A stretch of DNA of 64,000 nucleotides from Tupaia tana (Eukaryota > Chordata > Mammalia > Scandentia > Tupaiidae): positions 58,843,575 through 58,907,574 of the forward strand of contig JAKSZU010000016.1 of assembly GCA_026018925.1 (NCBI GenBank), written 5' to 3'. A program made the position numbers and the translations under genes. Shown here piece after piece: positions 21,085 through 32,507 of this stretch (positions are counted from its first letter, which is position 1; each line of letters starts with the position of its first letter). Below the pieces are notes generated by a model. That model saw nothing but the letters and a program-made list of their open reading frames with translations, had not been told where the DNA came from and ran no database searches.

Positions 21085-21600
21085 GCCATCCAGTGGTGTG
21101 GTGATTAAGGCAGTTGGCTGGATTGTACATGGCTTACTGGGTGTTTTGAGTCCTGGGACTGGCAGCTTGAAAAACCCAGCAGGCATGTGTGCGTGTGTGT
21201 GACCAAAATCTTTTTTTTTTTTTTTTTTTTTGGAGAGGTTTTGCTATAGGGCGCATGCACTCGCCAGAAAGACAGAGAGAGACAGAGAGACAGAAAGCGA
21301 GAAATCACCCCCCAGGAGCGATGGGCACGCGCAATCCCTTCTCCTCCATTCTCCTCTCGGGATCTTGGGCACACACGCACACATGCCCGGTGTGAGTTTA
21401 GGCCACCAAGTCTGGGACTTGAACCACAGTCGACTACACGGGAGTCCAGTGACATAGCCATTACACCAACTGCTGGTCCCTGAGCCCAAAATCTTGAAAA
21501 GGAGAAATGGAAGAGTGATTCAGCATGGCCACCCTCAATGGGGGCCACTCTCAATGGGGGTGCTTTCCCTTTCCCTCCGCCTCCAGCAACTACATGCTCT
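21085..21600 (+). mobile_element. SINE-C copy split by a SINE-A
   Basis: Head AAGCCATCCAGTGGTGTGG, break at about 21210, resumption at 21482. A 17-bp tandem duplication (CACCCTCAATGGGGGC / CACTCTCAATGGGGGT) lies in its 3' half at about 21529-21562. Confidence 0.85.
21211..21481 (-). mobile_element. SINE-A nested in SINE-C
   Basis: CCAAAATCTT flanks both sides (about 21203 and 21485). Opposite orientation to its host. Confidence 0.94.
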
Positions 21601-21622
21601 CTCTAGAAAATTATAGAATACA

Positions 21623-21792
21623 GGGGCCAGCAGGTGGCATGATGGCTAAGAGCACTGGACTCTCACATGGCCGACCACTGTTTGAGTCCCAGACCTGGCG
21701 ACTTGCTTCCTCACTCCCGCCCCCCTCTGTCCCTCTGGTCAAATTAAAATAAATAAATTAAATAAAGTTAAATAATTCTTCAAAAAAAGAAA
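21623..21792 (+). mobile_element. SINE-B copy
   Basis: GGGGCCAGCAGGTGGCATGA to a (TAAA)n tail; an AAAATTATA(G/A)AAT(A/T) repeat flanks it. Confidence 0.9.
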
Positions 21793-21957
21793 ATTATAAA
21801 ATTAAAACAAAAAAGAATAATCCAGAACCAACTCTAGTTAAGATTAAGAGGATTTAGAAACAAAAACACTGACAGTAAGTTAATTTATTTAAAAAAAAAA
21901 GCCTGAATTTTATATAAAAACATGATGCACTCACCATCTGAAACTATAACACATTCA

Positions 21958-22206
21958 GGGATCAGCAGATGGCGTAATAGTTACATGTCTCTGGACTCCC
22001 ACGTAGTCGATCATGGTTTGAGTCCCGGCAACTTAAAACTCACACCGGGTGCATGTGCATGCAAGTCCAAGATCTTGAAAGGAGGATGGAGGAGAAGGGA
22101 TAGTAGTATGGCCATCTCCCCGGGGGTGGGGGGTGTGATTTCTTGCTTTCTCTCTGGCTAGCACATATGCCCTATAGTGAAAATCTCTCTCATACACAAA
22201 AAAAAG
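21958..22206 (+). mobile_element. SINE-A copy, diverged
   Basis: GGGATCAGCAGATGGCGTAATAG head. The GTGGCCATCC block is followed by an expanded G run. Confidence 0.88.
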
Positions 22207-22891
22207 TAACTCACTTCTAGAGAGAACTAACATCATTAAAACCATGTCACACCAGAATTTAAACACTTAGTTATAGCCACGTAACTATCCACAGATTAGA
22301 AAATACTGTCAACATAAACCAATTTTAGGGAAACTTCCAGAACAGAAAAACTGAAGTCACTTTAAAAAGTAAATGCACTTCTAAATAAAACTGTTAATTA
22401 AACAAAAAATTCCCTTCTATCCATTCACAAGCATTTTTGAATAGACAATTAATAAAGGCTAAATGAATTTATTTCCTTTTCAAAGAGTTACAAGACAGTC
22501 TCTGTAATCTTCGCAAGGGTGAATATTATCATTAAATGTTTAATTAAAAAACAAATTAAGCTCTGTTTGGGCAAAAGAAAAGAAAAGGAAAGGGAAACCA
22601 CACTACTTGACCCCCTTCTCCTAAATTCATTCCAACTCCAATTAGGGTCCCACCAGAATAAAGAGAGAAATGACCAGGACTGGGAAGCTGCCTTGGCCAA
22701 AGGCAATTGCACAACCATGAAAGGATGTGACTAAAGTCCACCAGCACAGTACCGAAAGCTCTGAGACTGGCTCAATGACAACAATGCTAACCACGGGAGG
22801 GTGATTTAAGTAAACACAAGGCAATATCAAGATCACTCTAAAACAAGAAACTCACAATGTGGGGGAACACAAGTTACTTAAAAGGGGGCAG
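22207..22891. other. SINE-free intronic stretch
   Basis: 685 bp of unique-looking sequence. Short overlapping frames on both strands (22488-22836) match nothing I know and have no splice or codon pattern. Confidence 0.6.
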
Positions 22892-23176
22892 AGGGACCAG
22901 CAGTTAGCGTAATGGCTATGTCACTGGACTCCCATGAAGTCGACCGCGGTTCAAGTCCTGCACCCGGCGGCTTAAACTTACGCTGGGCACATGGGCGTGT
23001 GTGCCCAAGATCCTGAGAGGAGAATGAAGGAGAAGGGATTGCAGTGTGGCCATCCCCCTTGGGGGGTGATTTCTCGATTTCTCGCTTTCTGTCTCTATGT
23101 CTCTCTGTCTTTCTGGTGAGCGCACACGCCCTGTAGCAAAAACTTCTCCAAAAAAATAAAAGAAAAAAAAAAACTT
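22892..23176 (+). mobile_element. SINE-A copy
   Basis: Young copy with the GATTTCTCGATTTCTCGCTTTC partial duplication (about 23070-23090) in the CT-rich part. Confidence 0.93.
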
Positions 23177-23261
23177 AAAAGAGGCAGAAGACAGCTGTGT
23201 TACAGACTTTCTGGAAACCCACTCGACCATACATGTCAATAGTGTTAAAACCTAGCTCACC

Positions 23262-23508
23262 TGGGAAAGTCTGTGGCATGGTGGTTAAGGCGGTGGATCC
23301 CACGTGGCCAACAGGTGGCTTGAGTCCCGAACCTAATAGCTTGAAAAACATGTAGGGTTTCTGTGTATGTGTGCTCTTAGTGCTAAGAGGAGAAACAGAG
23401 AAGAGATAGCAGCACGGCCATCCCTCAGGGAGAATGCTTTCTCACTTTCTCTCTCTCTGACAAATGCAGTGCCTGCTAACAGAAAATGAAAAAAGAAAAA
23501 AGAAAAAA
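23262..23508 (+). mobile_element. SINE-C copy
   Basis: GGTGGTTAAGGCGGTGG head and GCTTGAAAAACATG middle; A-rich AGAAAAAAG tail. Confidence 0.8.
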
Positions 23509-23569
23509 CCTAGAACCCTTTTGCAGCTCTGCTATTATACTAAGAACTTAATGTGAGGAAATACCAGTT

Positions 23570-24010
23570 GTTGAAAAGAAGGACTTAAATACTATTAAGT
23601 CACTATTTCAGGAATGTTTAAAATAGTAATACATGAAAAACCAAGATACCCAACAACAGCTGGGGTTTAAATAAAGTCCCCAATAGGAACACAATGTAGC
23701 CATTAAAAACACAGGACTGGGCCAGTAGGTGGCATGGTGGTTAAGGCACTGGACACACCCACAGTCAACCACGGTTTGAGTCCCAGACCTGGTGGCTTAT
23801 TTCTCACTCTCCTTCTCTCTGTGTGTCTGTCTTTCTCTGGTCAAATGAAAATAAATGAATGGATAAGTAAAATTAATAAATAAATACATAATTCTTAAAA
23901 AAGAAATAAATAAAACATAGGACCTAAAATAATATACGTAGCCTCTAGCCTGTCAAATCACATATATCTCGTTTTTTCAACCATTTCTATCATGAAAATG
24001 TCCTTTTTAA
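23570..24010 (+). mobile_element. L1 3'-end fragment, interrupted
   Basis: Short match to the old L1 3' region on the plus strand (AAGATACCCAACAACAGCTG, ACACAATGTAGCCATTAAAA), resuming after the SINE-B at 23718. Confidence 0.5.
23718..23925 (+). mobile_element. SINE-B copy
   Basis: GGGCCAGTAGGTGGCATGG head. AAAACACAGGAC on the left and AAAACATAGGACC on the right form its duplication. Confidence 0.9.
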
Positions 24011-24017
24011 TTTACTT

Positions 24018-24176
24018 CATCATCATTATTATGATTATTATTATTATTATTTAATTCACCAGGGAGAGAGAGAATACAGAGGGAAAGTGAGAAAGCAAGT
24101 TGCCAGGTCTGGAACTCAAATCACGGTTGGCCATGTGGGAGTCCAGCACCTTAACCACCGGTCCACCTGCTGGCCC
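24018..24176 (-). mobile_element. SINE-B copy
   Basis: Tail expanded to (ATT)n. ATGAAAATGT flanks both sides (about 23993 and 24177). Confidence 0.9.
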
Positions 24177-24303
24177 ATGAAAATGTATTTTCTAATAATT
24201 TTTAACATCACTTGAAAATATGAATCATCTTTAAACTGATCTTGCTGAGCCAGTGGTCAAAATAAAACCTCATTGATGAAGTTCTTTTTAATGATTGTTT
24301 ATT

Positions 24304-24475
24304 GGGGTCAACAGGTGGCGTGATGGTTAAGGGCGCTGGACTTGCACATGGCCAACTGCAGTTCGAGTCCCAGATCTAGCTGTTAGCTTTCTCACTTCCC
24401 CCCCAACTCTGCCCCTCTCTGGTCAAGTTAAAACAAATAAAGTTAAAATAATAAAAATAATCTTTTTTAAAAAAG
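24304..24475 (+). mobile_element. SINE-B copy
   Basis: GGGGTCAACAGGTGGCGTGATGG head; the tail runs into the next, inverted B copy. Confidence 0.88.
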
Positions 24476-24630
24476 ATTTATATATTTTTATTTATCATTA
24501 TTATTTTTAAAATTTACTTCAGGGCATGTGCACTCACTAGAGACAGACAGAGAGAGAGAGGGAGAGAAAGTGAGAACTGAAACAGTGGTCAGCCATATCC
24601 AGCACCTCAACCACACCGATTGCTGGCCCC
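24476..24630 (-). mobile_element. SINE-B copy, tail to tail with the previous one
   Basis: Diverged reverse copy ending in GATTGCTGGCCCC. Confidence 0.82.
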
Positions 24631-24649
24631 AAGTTTTGGGGATTTTTTT

Positions 24650-24917
24650 TAGAGTTTTTTTTGTTTTGTTTTGTTTTGTTTTGTTTTGCTATAGGACAAG
24701 TGCACTGGCCAGAGAGACAGAGACAGAAAGTGAGAAATCACTCCCCCAGGGGGGATGGCCAAGCCACAATCCCTTCTCCTCCATTCTCCTCTTGGGATTT
24801 TGGGCACGCACACCCATGCACCCAACATTAGTTTTAAGCCGCCAAGTATGGGACTTGAATCACAGTTGACTACATGGAAGTCCAGTGCCATAACCATTAC
24901 GCCCTGTTGCTGGTTCT
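24650..24917 (-). mobile_element. SINE-A copy with (TTTTG)n tail
   Basis: The poly-T side has become a TTTTG repeat of about six units at 24658-24689. The body is a moderately old A copy. Confidence 0.9.
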
Positions 24918-24929
24918 AGCCCCCCAATT

Positions 24930-25172
24930 TGTTGTTGTTGTTGTTTATTCCTCTTTATTCATTACAGAGTACATGCACACGAGAGAAAGAGAAGCATGTT
25001 CCACAGGGTCTAGTCATGCTGCAATCCCCTTCCTCCAGCCTGTCAGATGTGGGACAGTTGCATGTGTCACCGGCGTGTTTCACGCTACCAGGTTGGGATT
25101 CGAACCAAGGTGGCCTTATGAGATCCAGCTTCTCTTCAGCAGTAGACTACTGCTGTGCCATGGACCCAGCCC
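24930..25172 (-). mobile_element. SINE-C copy
   Basis: (GTT)n on the tail side, then the reverse body ending in CATGGACCCAGCCC. Confidence 0.8.
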
Positions 25173-25255
25173 AAAACCTCATTAAATTTTAATTCTACTC
25201 ATTTACCTCATTAGTAAAGATGAATAGGGAAAAAACAGAACTTAAGAGTGATTTC

Positions 25256-25443
25256 TTTTTTTAAAGAATTATTTATTTAACTTTATTTATTCATTCATTC
25301 ATTTTAACTTGATAAAAGAGAGAAAGACACACACACACAGAGAGAGAGAAAGTGAGGAAGCATGCCACCAGGTCTGGGACCTGAACCGTGGTTGGCCATG
25401 TGGGAGTGCCCAGCACCTTAACCACCACACCACCTGCTGGCCC
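25256..25443 (-). mobile_element. SINE-B copy
   Basis: AAGAGTGATTTCTT lies on both sides (about 25241 and 25446). An (AC)n tract has formed inside. Confidence 0.92.
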
Positions 25444-25845
25444 CTAAGAGTGATTTCTTAAATCAACCTAGAAAAAGAAAACAGACTGCCCTCTAACCTG
25501 CTCTGGTGCTGAGAAAGGCATCCCTAATTTGCAGCGATGTATACTTGGAGGGCTCTGTGAGAAACCCAGAAGCAGAATGAGAAAGAACAATCAGAGGAGG
25601 CTCCTCCAGACAACGTGGCACTAGTCGCTCCTGCGGCCACGCTGATAGTGTTCTCCAGACAAGCCTGGGCTCCCCCCTCAGAGCAGAGGGCAGAGACAAG
25701 GGGACAGCCTAGCGGGGAAAGTGGAACAGCCATGAGCTAAAAGGATGCCCAAGAAGGGAGATGTCTCTCAAGCAAGAAGGATTTTCAAGAAGAGCTATCA
25801 GCCAAATGTTGCTGAGAGGTGCACAAGTATTAAGAGTAAAAGAAG

Positions 25846-26010
25846 GGCCAGCAGGTCGCGTGGTGGTTGGGGCATTCAACTCCCACAAGGCCGACCATGG
25901 TTCGAGTTCTGGACCGGGTGGCTGGCTTTCTGGCTTTCTCTCTGTGTCTCTATATATAACTCTCTCTGGTGAGTATGTGAGCTCTGCAACAAATAAATAA
26001 TGAATAAAAT
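25846..26010 (+). mobile_element. SINE hybrid, B head
   Basis: B-type head, then GGTGAGTATGTGAGCTCTGC, an A-type element end, before an AATAAAT tail. Confidence 0.8.
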
Positions 26011-26011
26011 T

Positions 26012-26312
26012 AGGGACCAGCAGATGGCATAACAGAAACATTGCTGGAATCCCATGTGGTCGACCACTGTTCAAGTCCTGGACCCAGTGGATTAAAATTC
26101 ATACCAAGAGTATGTAAGTATGTGCTCAAGATCCCGAGAGGTGAATGGAGCAGAAGGGACTGCAGAGCGGCCATCCTTGCAGGGAATGATTTCTTGCTTT
26201 CTCTCTGTCGTTCTCTGTCTCTCCAGCAAACACACACACCCTATAGTAAAAATTTCTCTAAAAAAATAATAATAATAAATAAAAATAATATAGTTCTTAA
26301 AAAAAAAAAAAT
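26012..26312 (+). mobile_element. SINE-A copy, older
   Basis: Directly follows the hybrid SINE; tail is (AAT)n then poly-A. Confidence 0.88.
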
Positions 26313-26475
26313 TAAGCCAAGAAAGGATTCCTGCACCTATGTTCTCCAAAATGTCCTTAGGGGAAACTGAGTGCTGCATCATCCTCCTTCTAGCAGGGAA
26401 GGAGATAAAGACAGAACTGAGAAAACTGGATCAACAGGGAAACACCACCAGCTCAGGCAAAAAGCACCAGCGATT

Positions 26476-26646
26476 AGGGGACCAGCAGGTGGCGTGGTGG
26501 TTAAGGCACTGGACACTCCCATATGGCCGACCATAGTTCCAGTCCTGGACCTGGTGGCTTGCTTTCTCACTTTCCCTCTCTCTCTATGTCTCTCTTTGGT
26601 CAAATTAAAATAAATAAATTAATAAATAAAATTTTTTTTAAAAAGG
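26476..26646 (+). mobile_element. SINE-B copy
   Basis: Well-preserved B reference copy: GACCAGCAGGTGGCGTGG head and TTTGGTCAAATTAAA tail. CAG(C/A)GATTAG / CAGAGATTGG flank it. Confidence 0.93.
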
Positions 26647-28254
26647 ACCAGAGATTGGAGTGGGGTGGCAGCACTGACTTAATTTCATTAAGTGACAAAA
26701 CACACAGTTGCAGGGAGAGGAAAGGAGCTGGTGAAATAGAAAGGCCTCCCTAGGAACCAGCAAAGGAAGAAATAATAATTTTACAACTTGGTTATAAAAT
26801 TATATCAGAAAGGAAGCAAGTTCGCCTTTCTCAACATCTCTCCCCCTTTCTCCAAAGCCCATGGACTTTACAATGCACCAAGTTTTAAACTCACTTTACC
26901 CTACTTTGAAATTCATTTTATTCTGATTTTACAGTAGAATCTTTGGACAGAAGAGATATCCTATATTCCCTGACAAGATTTCCTAAATAGTTTTGTTATT
27001 TACCTAACATTTCATTGAGGGTTCACTAAACCTCTACCCAGACCAAAATGTTCACTTTGCATGAACAAAACCACCATTCACCTAAACTCAGCTTAAGATT
27101 TACTACCTCAGGCTAAATGGGAAATTCCTTCAGGAAGACATGTCTGAGAGAGGCTGGGATGGGGGAGCACAGGGAGAACGAGACGGGGGCAGGATGAGAC
27201 TCGGCAAGCAGGCCCTGGAAGCCCACCTCGGGAAATACACTGGTCTCATGCTAAAATCAGTGGCAGGAACTCACCTTGAGCTGGGAGAAAGGTCCATTTT
27301 GACCCCAAAATTAACATAGCATTTCTCAAATATCCTATGATGCTTGAGATATCTGAAGCGATTTACGGCTGGCGGTTACAAACCCTGAGCCTACTAACAG
27401 GAAATAATGTGATGCCAGATTATCCAAGACTAAGCAGAGAAGGGGACCCAAGCTGGTATCCCAGAAACCTGCCCAAGCTCAGGCGCCAGCTCCCCTGAGC
27501 GCTGTGCAGAAAGCAAGCAAGTTAGATGCCACAGGCCTTCAGGGACACAAGGGAGAAGGCTGACAGGAAAACCTGCAGGTCTCCAGTAATCTCTGGGATG
27601 CTACACTCCAGCATGAGCTCCAGCCCTTATTTCAGCCCCTGGGGCATTTGACACTGAGGGTCACAGCTTCCTCCAGCTTCTAGGACTCTTCTGGTTTCCT
27701 CACACTCATCTGCCCCTCACTTCTCACTCCTTCAGAAGCTGGTGTTCTGGCTGGAGTCTCTGCTCAAAGGGGCCATATTCATGGTTTCAGGCCAATGACA
27801 CTTCTCCTCACCTCCAGATCCAAACAGCCACCTTCCAGAACCCTCTACTTAGAACATCCATAGGCACCTTGAACCAACAAGGCCAAAACGTACCACAGGT
27901 CACCACACTGGCTCCTCCTAACAAAAGCCTCAGCCCTCTCCCTGTGACCAGCTGCAGCCATCCCTGACTCTCAGGCTCCTGAAAACACTCGTGGAGTCCC
28001 AGGGGTTCCACCTCTCACTGTCTGCGGAGGCAGCTCTCGCGCCACACCCACCCGCAGGCCCTCCTCAGCCAACTGAACTGCAAACATTTCCTCCTCGCAG
28101 TGCCTCTCAGTTCCATGACGCTGGTGTCGGAGGCACCGGTCCTGCCCCGACAGCCTGGCACCAGCAGGGTGCTTTCCCAGCACTGTCCAGTACTGTGCCT
28201 GCGTGTCGGGGGAAAGGCCCTGCTCTAAGGGCACCTGTCACACAGGACCCTTGC
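26647..28254. other. SINE-free stretch of TMEM248 intron 1
   Basis: The longest intronic stretch without any recognised lineage SINE (1.6 kb), fairly GC-balanced. Open frames of 60-120 codons between 27808 and 28364 overlap on both strands without homology I recognise, and none has a convincing splice or start context. Confidence 0.6.
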
Positions 28255-28325
28255 CAGGCCTCTATCTCATACATGAGGCAATTAATGCACAAGGAAGTTA
28301 GCCAGCGTGCCCAAGATCCCAGAGC
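28255..28325 (-). mobile_element. MIR fragment
   Basis: The words ATGAGGCAATTAATGCACAA and CCAAGATCCCAGAGC are the reverse of the MIR core. Confidence 0.45.
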
Positions 28326-28506
28326 AGGCGAACACGGATAAGCCCAGTCATCTCCAGAGCCCATGCATTTACAGTTATGCTCTCTGCTTCCTAATAAACG
28401 CGAGAGGTTTGAACAGAGTCAGGCTCATCGAATGAACTACAATTTTGCACTAAGACATCAAGTGACTAGGGCAATGAGGGCAGCAACCAGGTTGCTTTAC
28501 ATACAT

Positions 28507-28766
28507 CTTTTTTTTTTTTTCTTTTTAATTTACCAAAAGGCGCATGTCCTTGCCAGAGGCAGATAGAGGGAGAGGGAGAAAGCATCCCCCAATGGGGCAT
28601 GGTCATGCCACTATCCCTTCTCTTCCATATATGCATCCTGCTGGGATTTGAGATGTGCACACCCATTCCCAGCATGTTTCTTAAGCCACCAGGTCCAGGA
28701 TTTGAACCATGTGGTCAGCGATGTGGGGTCCGCCTCTCCTAACCATCAGGCCACAGGGCCAATCCC
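28507..28766 (-). mobile_element. SINE-C copy
   Basis: Reverse C element from TTGCCAGAGGCAGATAG to GGCCACAGGGCCAATCCC. Confidence 0.82.
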
Positions 28767-28789
28767 ACATCATGTTTCTTCATTTTCAA

Positions 28790-28920
28790 AACACTGTTAG
28801 ATAGATGTTAGTCTCCTCATTTTACAGAAGATGACACCGAGTCGAAACAGGTTAAGTAATTTGTTCAAGTAATTTGTTCACACTGCAAATAAATGGCAGC
28901 AATAGATTCTAACTTAATTC
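28790..28920 (-). mobile_element. MIR copy with small tandem duplication
   Basis: CTCCTCATTTTACAGAAGATG starts the reversed MIR core. A 13-bp direct duplication (AGTAATTTGTTCA twice, about 28855-28880) lies within it. Confidence 0.6.
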
Positions 28921-29059
28921 ACCTTACCTTTGTGAAAAACCTTGTTATCAATACACCACCAGGGTTGAGAAGAAGGTTTCGGGTCAAATAGCAAATCAAA
29001 AACAAACCAATTTCACAGGCCATGGATATATAGAGTTTATTTTAGTTACAATTAAGATA

Positions 29060-29316
29060 ATTTTTTGTTAAGTTTTGGTTTGGTTTTGGGTTTTGCCATA
29101 GGGCATGTGCACTCGCCAGAAAGAGAAAGTAAGAAATCAACCCCCAGGGGGGATCCCAATCCACAATCTCATCTCCTCCAATTTTCTTTCAGAACTTTGG
29201 GCTCATACACACCCCAGGCATGATTTTCAAGTGTCCAGGTCAGGGACTCGAGCCACAATCGAACTCGAGCTATGTGAGAGTCCAGTGCCTTAACCACCAT
29301 GACACCTACTAGCCCC
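29060..29316 (-). mobile_element. SINE-A/B hybrid copy
   Basis: A-type body (GCCATAGGGCATGTGCACTC) but a B-type head end (ACCACCATGACACCTACTAG). TAAGATAATTTTTT is the duplication on both sides. Confidence 0.85.
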
Positions 29317-30329
29317 TAAGATAATTTTTTAAAGTTTAAAACATTTAACTTATTTTCCATCTCTTAAGCAAAGTAACTCCTATGCCAGCACTTTTTCAAC
29401 AGTTAGAGTCTAAAGTAAAGACAAGCAGAATCTTCTGCCAATCATTTCTTGTTTCTTAATCTGAGACGATTCACTGCACAGAACAGACTTTTACAATAAC
29501 TCAAGTTTAAAATGACCCAAAGAGAAATTACAACAGAATGCAAAAAGCTTGTTGTTAAGTGCACAGTTTAGGGCAATGCTAATACTCTCACACAGGCAAA
29601 AAGGAAAGGAACGTAGGCTGATAGAATGATCTAGATGTCTGTAACCAAATTTACTTCCAAATTTCAGACTTCTGCTGCACTTCTACTCGCTCATAATTAA
29701 TGAATACACTGTTCCATTTTCGATTTCATGACATAAAACCATGGCAACTTCCAATATGCTCTCTTCTCTTTTTTAAAAATAAATTCACTATGCTTCCAAG
29801 ATTTAAGATAATTTATCTCTTTGTTCTCTAGTTTTCTTAACCACTGACCATCTTAAAAACCAAAATTAAAAGTATTCCCATATTAAAATAAAATGATTTG
29901 GGGTTTAATTAACAGACATTTAAACAAACAATTCATGAGAGATGCTAAGACTGAATGAAGGCTAAAGGCTCAATATAAAATCTTATAACATCCAACTCAG
30001 TTTAAAGACTGGGAAATGTTTTGAAACAGCACAACCGGCAAACGATAGCACTCCACAACTCAATCACGCAGTCTAAGTATTACACTTAGGTATGTAATTA
30101 TACACAGAAAGAGCGCTAGAGACCACTTACCAAATTGATTTGTACCTGTGAAAGATAACTAAAGGATTTCCATGTCTATCAAAATAAATCCTAAATGGAA
30201 ATTCAATTTGCTAAACATGCTTTCTTCCATTTCCTTTTTTTATCTTAATTGGAATGTCAGTTCAAAATAAAACTCTTATATGGAAATACAATTGTGTGTA
30301 TGCCAATACTGACAGTGTCAGATCACTTT
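29317..30329. other. AT-rich SINE-free stretch
   Basis: One kilobase of AT-rich sequence within TMEM248 intron 1. No repeat, gene or RNA recognised. Confidence 0.6.
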
Positions 30330-30553
30330 TTTTTTTAAACATTTTTTGCCATATGGTGCATGTGCTTGCCACAGGGGAGAGACCAGGAAAGAGGCAAAGT
30401 GAGAAATCATCCTGGGAGATGGGGAGAATGACCATTTGAGAACACACGCACACGCATCCAGCATGTTTATCAAGCCACCAGCTCTGGGACTCGAACTACG
30501 CAGTTGGCCATGTGGGGATCCAGCTGCCTTAACCACCACACCACTGGCTGGCT
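30330..30553 (-). mobile_element. SINE-A/C copy, internally deleted
   Basis: The middle of the element (between GGAGAATGACCATTT and the ACACGCACACGCATCCAGC part) lacks the usual CAATCCCTTCTCC block. Confidence 0.8.
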
Positions 30554-30631
30554 CATGTCAGGATCACTCTTTTTCCCACACTAGTCCATAAAGAGGAGAC
30601 AGATCAATGGGTAGAGAAAAAGATTCAGGAT

Positions 30632-30885
30632 GGGTCCAGCCACAATGGTGCAGCAGAAGCATGATGCTCTGCAATGCTGGAAACCATAAGGAAAGTCAGG
30701 GTTCGGTTCCCAGATTGACTGGCACTGGGGTGGGGAGATGCCTATGATTCTGGCTGGCTACGAGGCTGTGTAGGGAGCAGGGATCACTGTGTAAGACCTT
30801 GCTGAAGGTGCTTATCTTTCTTTCTCCTCTCTTCCCTCTCTTATAAAAGAAACTTAAAAAAAAAAAAAAAGAAAAAAAGAAAAAA
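30632..30885 (+). mobile_element. SINE-D copy (reference)
   Basis: Best copy of a rarer SINE: head GGGTCCAGCCACAATGGTGC with an A-box-like part, GGTTCGGTTCCC as B box, a long G-rich middle, CT-rich end and poly-A. Its body is unlike A, B or C. Confidence 0.75.
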
Positions 30886-31487
30886 GACAGTATTGTCCCA
30901 GCATGTTTAAAGAAAGACTGAGGTTGAAGCGGTAAGATCCTGAAATCGTCCTAATGTTCCAGAGCAATTACATGGAGTCTCCTCTGCATGGCTTCGAAAG
31001 TGTTTTTACAATACTGGCTAAGAGAAACAAACATCTCTGGGAAGTGACTAGATGTCATCAAAAACATTCAGGAGACAACTAAAGGGCTTGCCATGACCAT
31101 ATGACTGAAGGCACAGCTGCAGAGACCATCCCAGAGCTGTGCTCCTGCGAACTAAGCACAGGCTCTGAAACCCGCAGACACAAATTCAATTTCCTGATTG
31201 TTAATCCCAGACAGGAATGACAATCGACATCTTTTTCATTGTCTTTAAAATAAGTTAGGCACTGCTTTATGCCACTAACTGCTTAATAGAACAAGACAAG
31301 CTCATCAAACGAAAATAATTCCTTAGAACCCAGAAATAGCCCACAAGCTAGACTGGGTAGCATATGCCTCTCCTTAGAAAAGCATTTAACCCTTAACCAG
31401 CTGCCTCTGTACTTCTGCCCAGCTGCCTAGTCTGGGTACTCTTGGACCAACTGTCCCTAGGTTTTTCTTTTCCCAGCTAACTCTTTC
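30886..31487. other. Unique intronic stretch
   Basis: No repeat or gene recognised in these 600 bp. Confidence 0.55.
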
Positions 31488-31645
31488 TTTTTAAAGAATT
31501 ATTTTATTTAATTTTATTTATTATTATTTTCTAATTTGATCAGAGAGAGAAAGTAAGAAAGCAACCCGCCAGGTCCAGGACTCAAACCGAGGCCAACCCT
31601 GTGGGATCCAGCACACTAACCACCACACCACCTGCTGCCCGTCCC
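31488..31645 (-). mobile_element. SINE-B copy
   Basis: Reverse B ending in CCACCTGCTGCCCGTCCC. CCCAGCTAA(C)T recurs at both ends. Confidence 0.88.
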
Positions 31646-31655
31646 AGCTAATTTT

Positions 31656-31908
31656 TTGGGGGGAGAAGGGGGATATTTTTGCTATAGGACATGAGCGCTC
31701 TCCCGAGACAGACAGACAGAAAACGAGCAATCACACCCCCCAACACACGGGGGTGGGGGTGGGGAATGGCCATGCCACAATCCCTACTCCTCTATTCTCC
31801 TCTTGGCATTTTAGGCATGTGTGCACACGTGCCAGCGTGAGTTTCAAGACTCTGCTTGAACCACAGTTGACCACCAGCACCTGAACCACCACTCACCCTT
31901 CTGGTCCC
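31656..31908 (-). mobile_element. SINE-A copy with 3-part flanking repeat
   Basis: CCCAGCTAA appears a third time at its right end (about 31910), so A landed at the edge of the B next to it. Confidence 0.88.
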
Positions 31909-31975
31909 TCCCAGCTAACTCTTAGTGGCCTGAATCCTGGGCTCTTTCTAGGTCCACTTCAAAGAGGACTTCTTC

Positions 31976-32222
31976 CTTTTTTATTAAAGCTTTAGCTATA
32001 GGACGTTGTACTCAGCCCAGAGCCAAAGAGAAAGAGGAAAAGTGAGAAGTCACCCTCTAGGCGATTGGCCATGCCACAATCCTTCTTCATTCTCCCCTTG
32101 GGAATTTGGGCGGTAAGCATACAGCCTGCAGTGTTTTTCAAGCTACCAGGCCCGGGACTCAAACTGAGCAGTCAGCAAGCCGGGATCCTGCTACCTTCAC
32201 TATCAGGCCACCTGGCTGACCC
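31976..32222 (-). mobile_element. SINE-C/A copy
   Basis: TTTAGCTATAGGACGTTG start and CAGGCCACCTGGCTGACCC end; C-type middle. Confidence 0.8.
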
Positions 32223-32238
32223 AAAGGCCACTTCTTTT

Positions 32239-32507
32239 TTCTTTCCTTTTTTTTTTTTGGAGAGGTTTTGCTATAGGGCACGTGAGCTTGCCAGACAGAT
32301 AGACAGGCAGAAAGCGAGAAATCACCCCCCAGAGGGGATGACCATACCGCAATCCCTTCTCCTCCATTCTCCTCTCTGGATCTTGGGCACGCACGCACCC
32401 ACGCACACGCGCCCGGCGTTGAGTTTAAGCCACCAGGTCCAGGACTCAAACCGCTGTAAACTACATGGGAGTCCAGCGACACAACCATTATGCTAACTGC
32501 TGGTCCC
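32239..32507 (-). mobile_element. SINE-A copy with 16-bp TSD
   Basis: AAAGGCCACTTCTTTT at 32223-32238 and 32508-32523 brackets a young copy. Confidence 0.96.

Noticed and set aside
27808-28364. Overlapping frames of 60-120 codons on both strands
   Set aside because: Both strands are open over the same bases, none matches a known family, and no start or splice signals support one of them.
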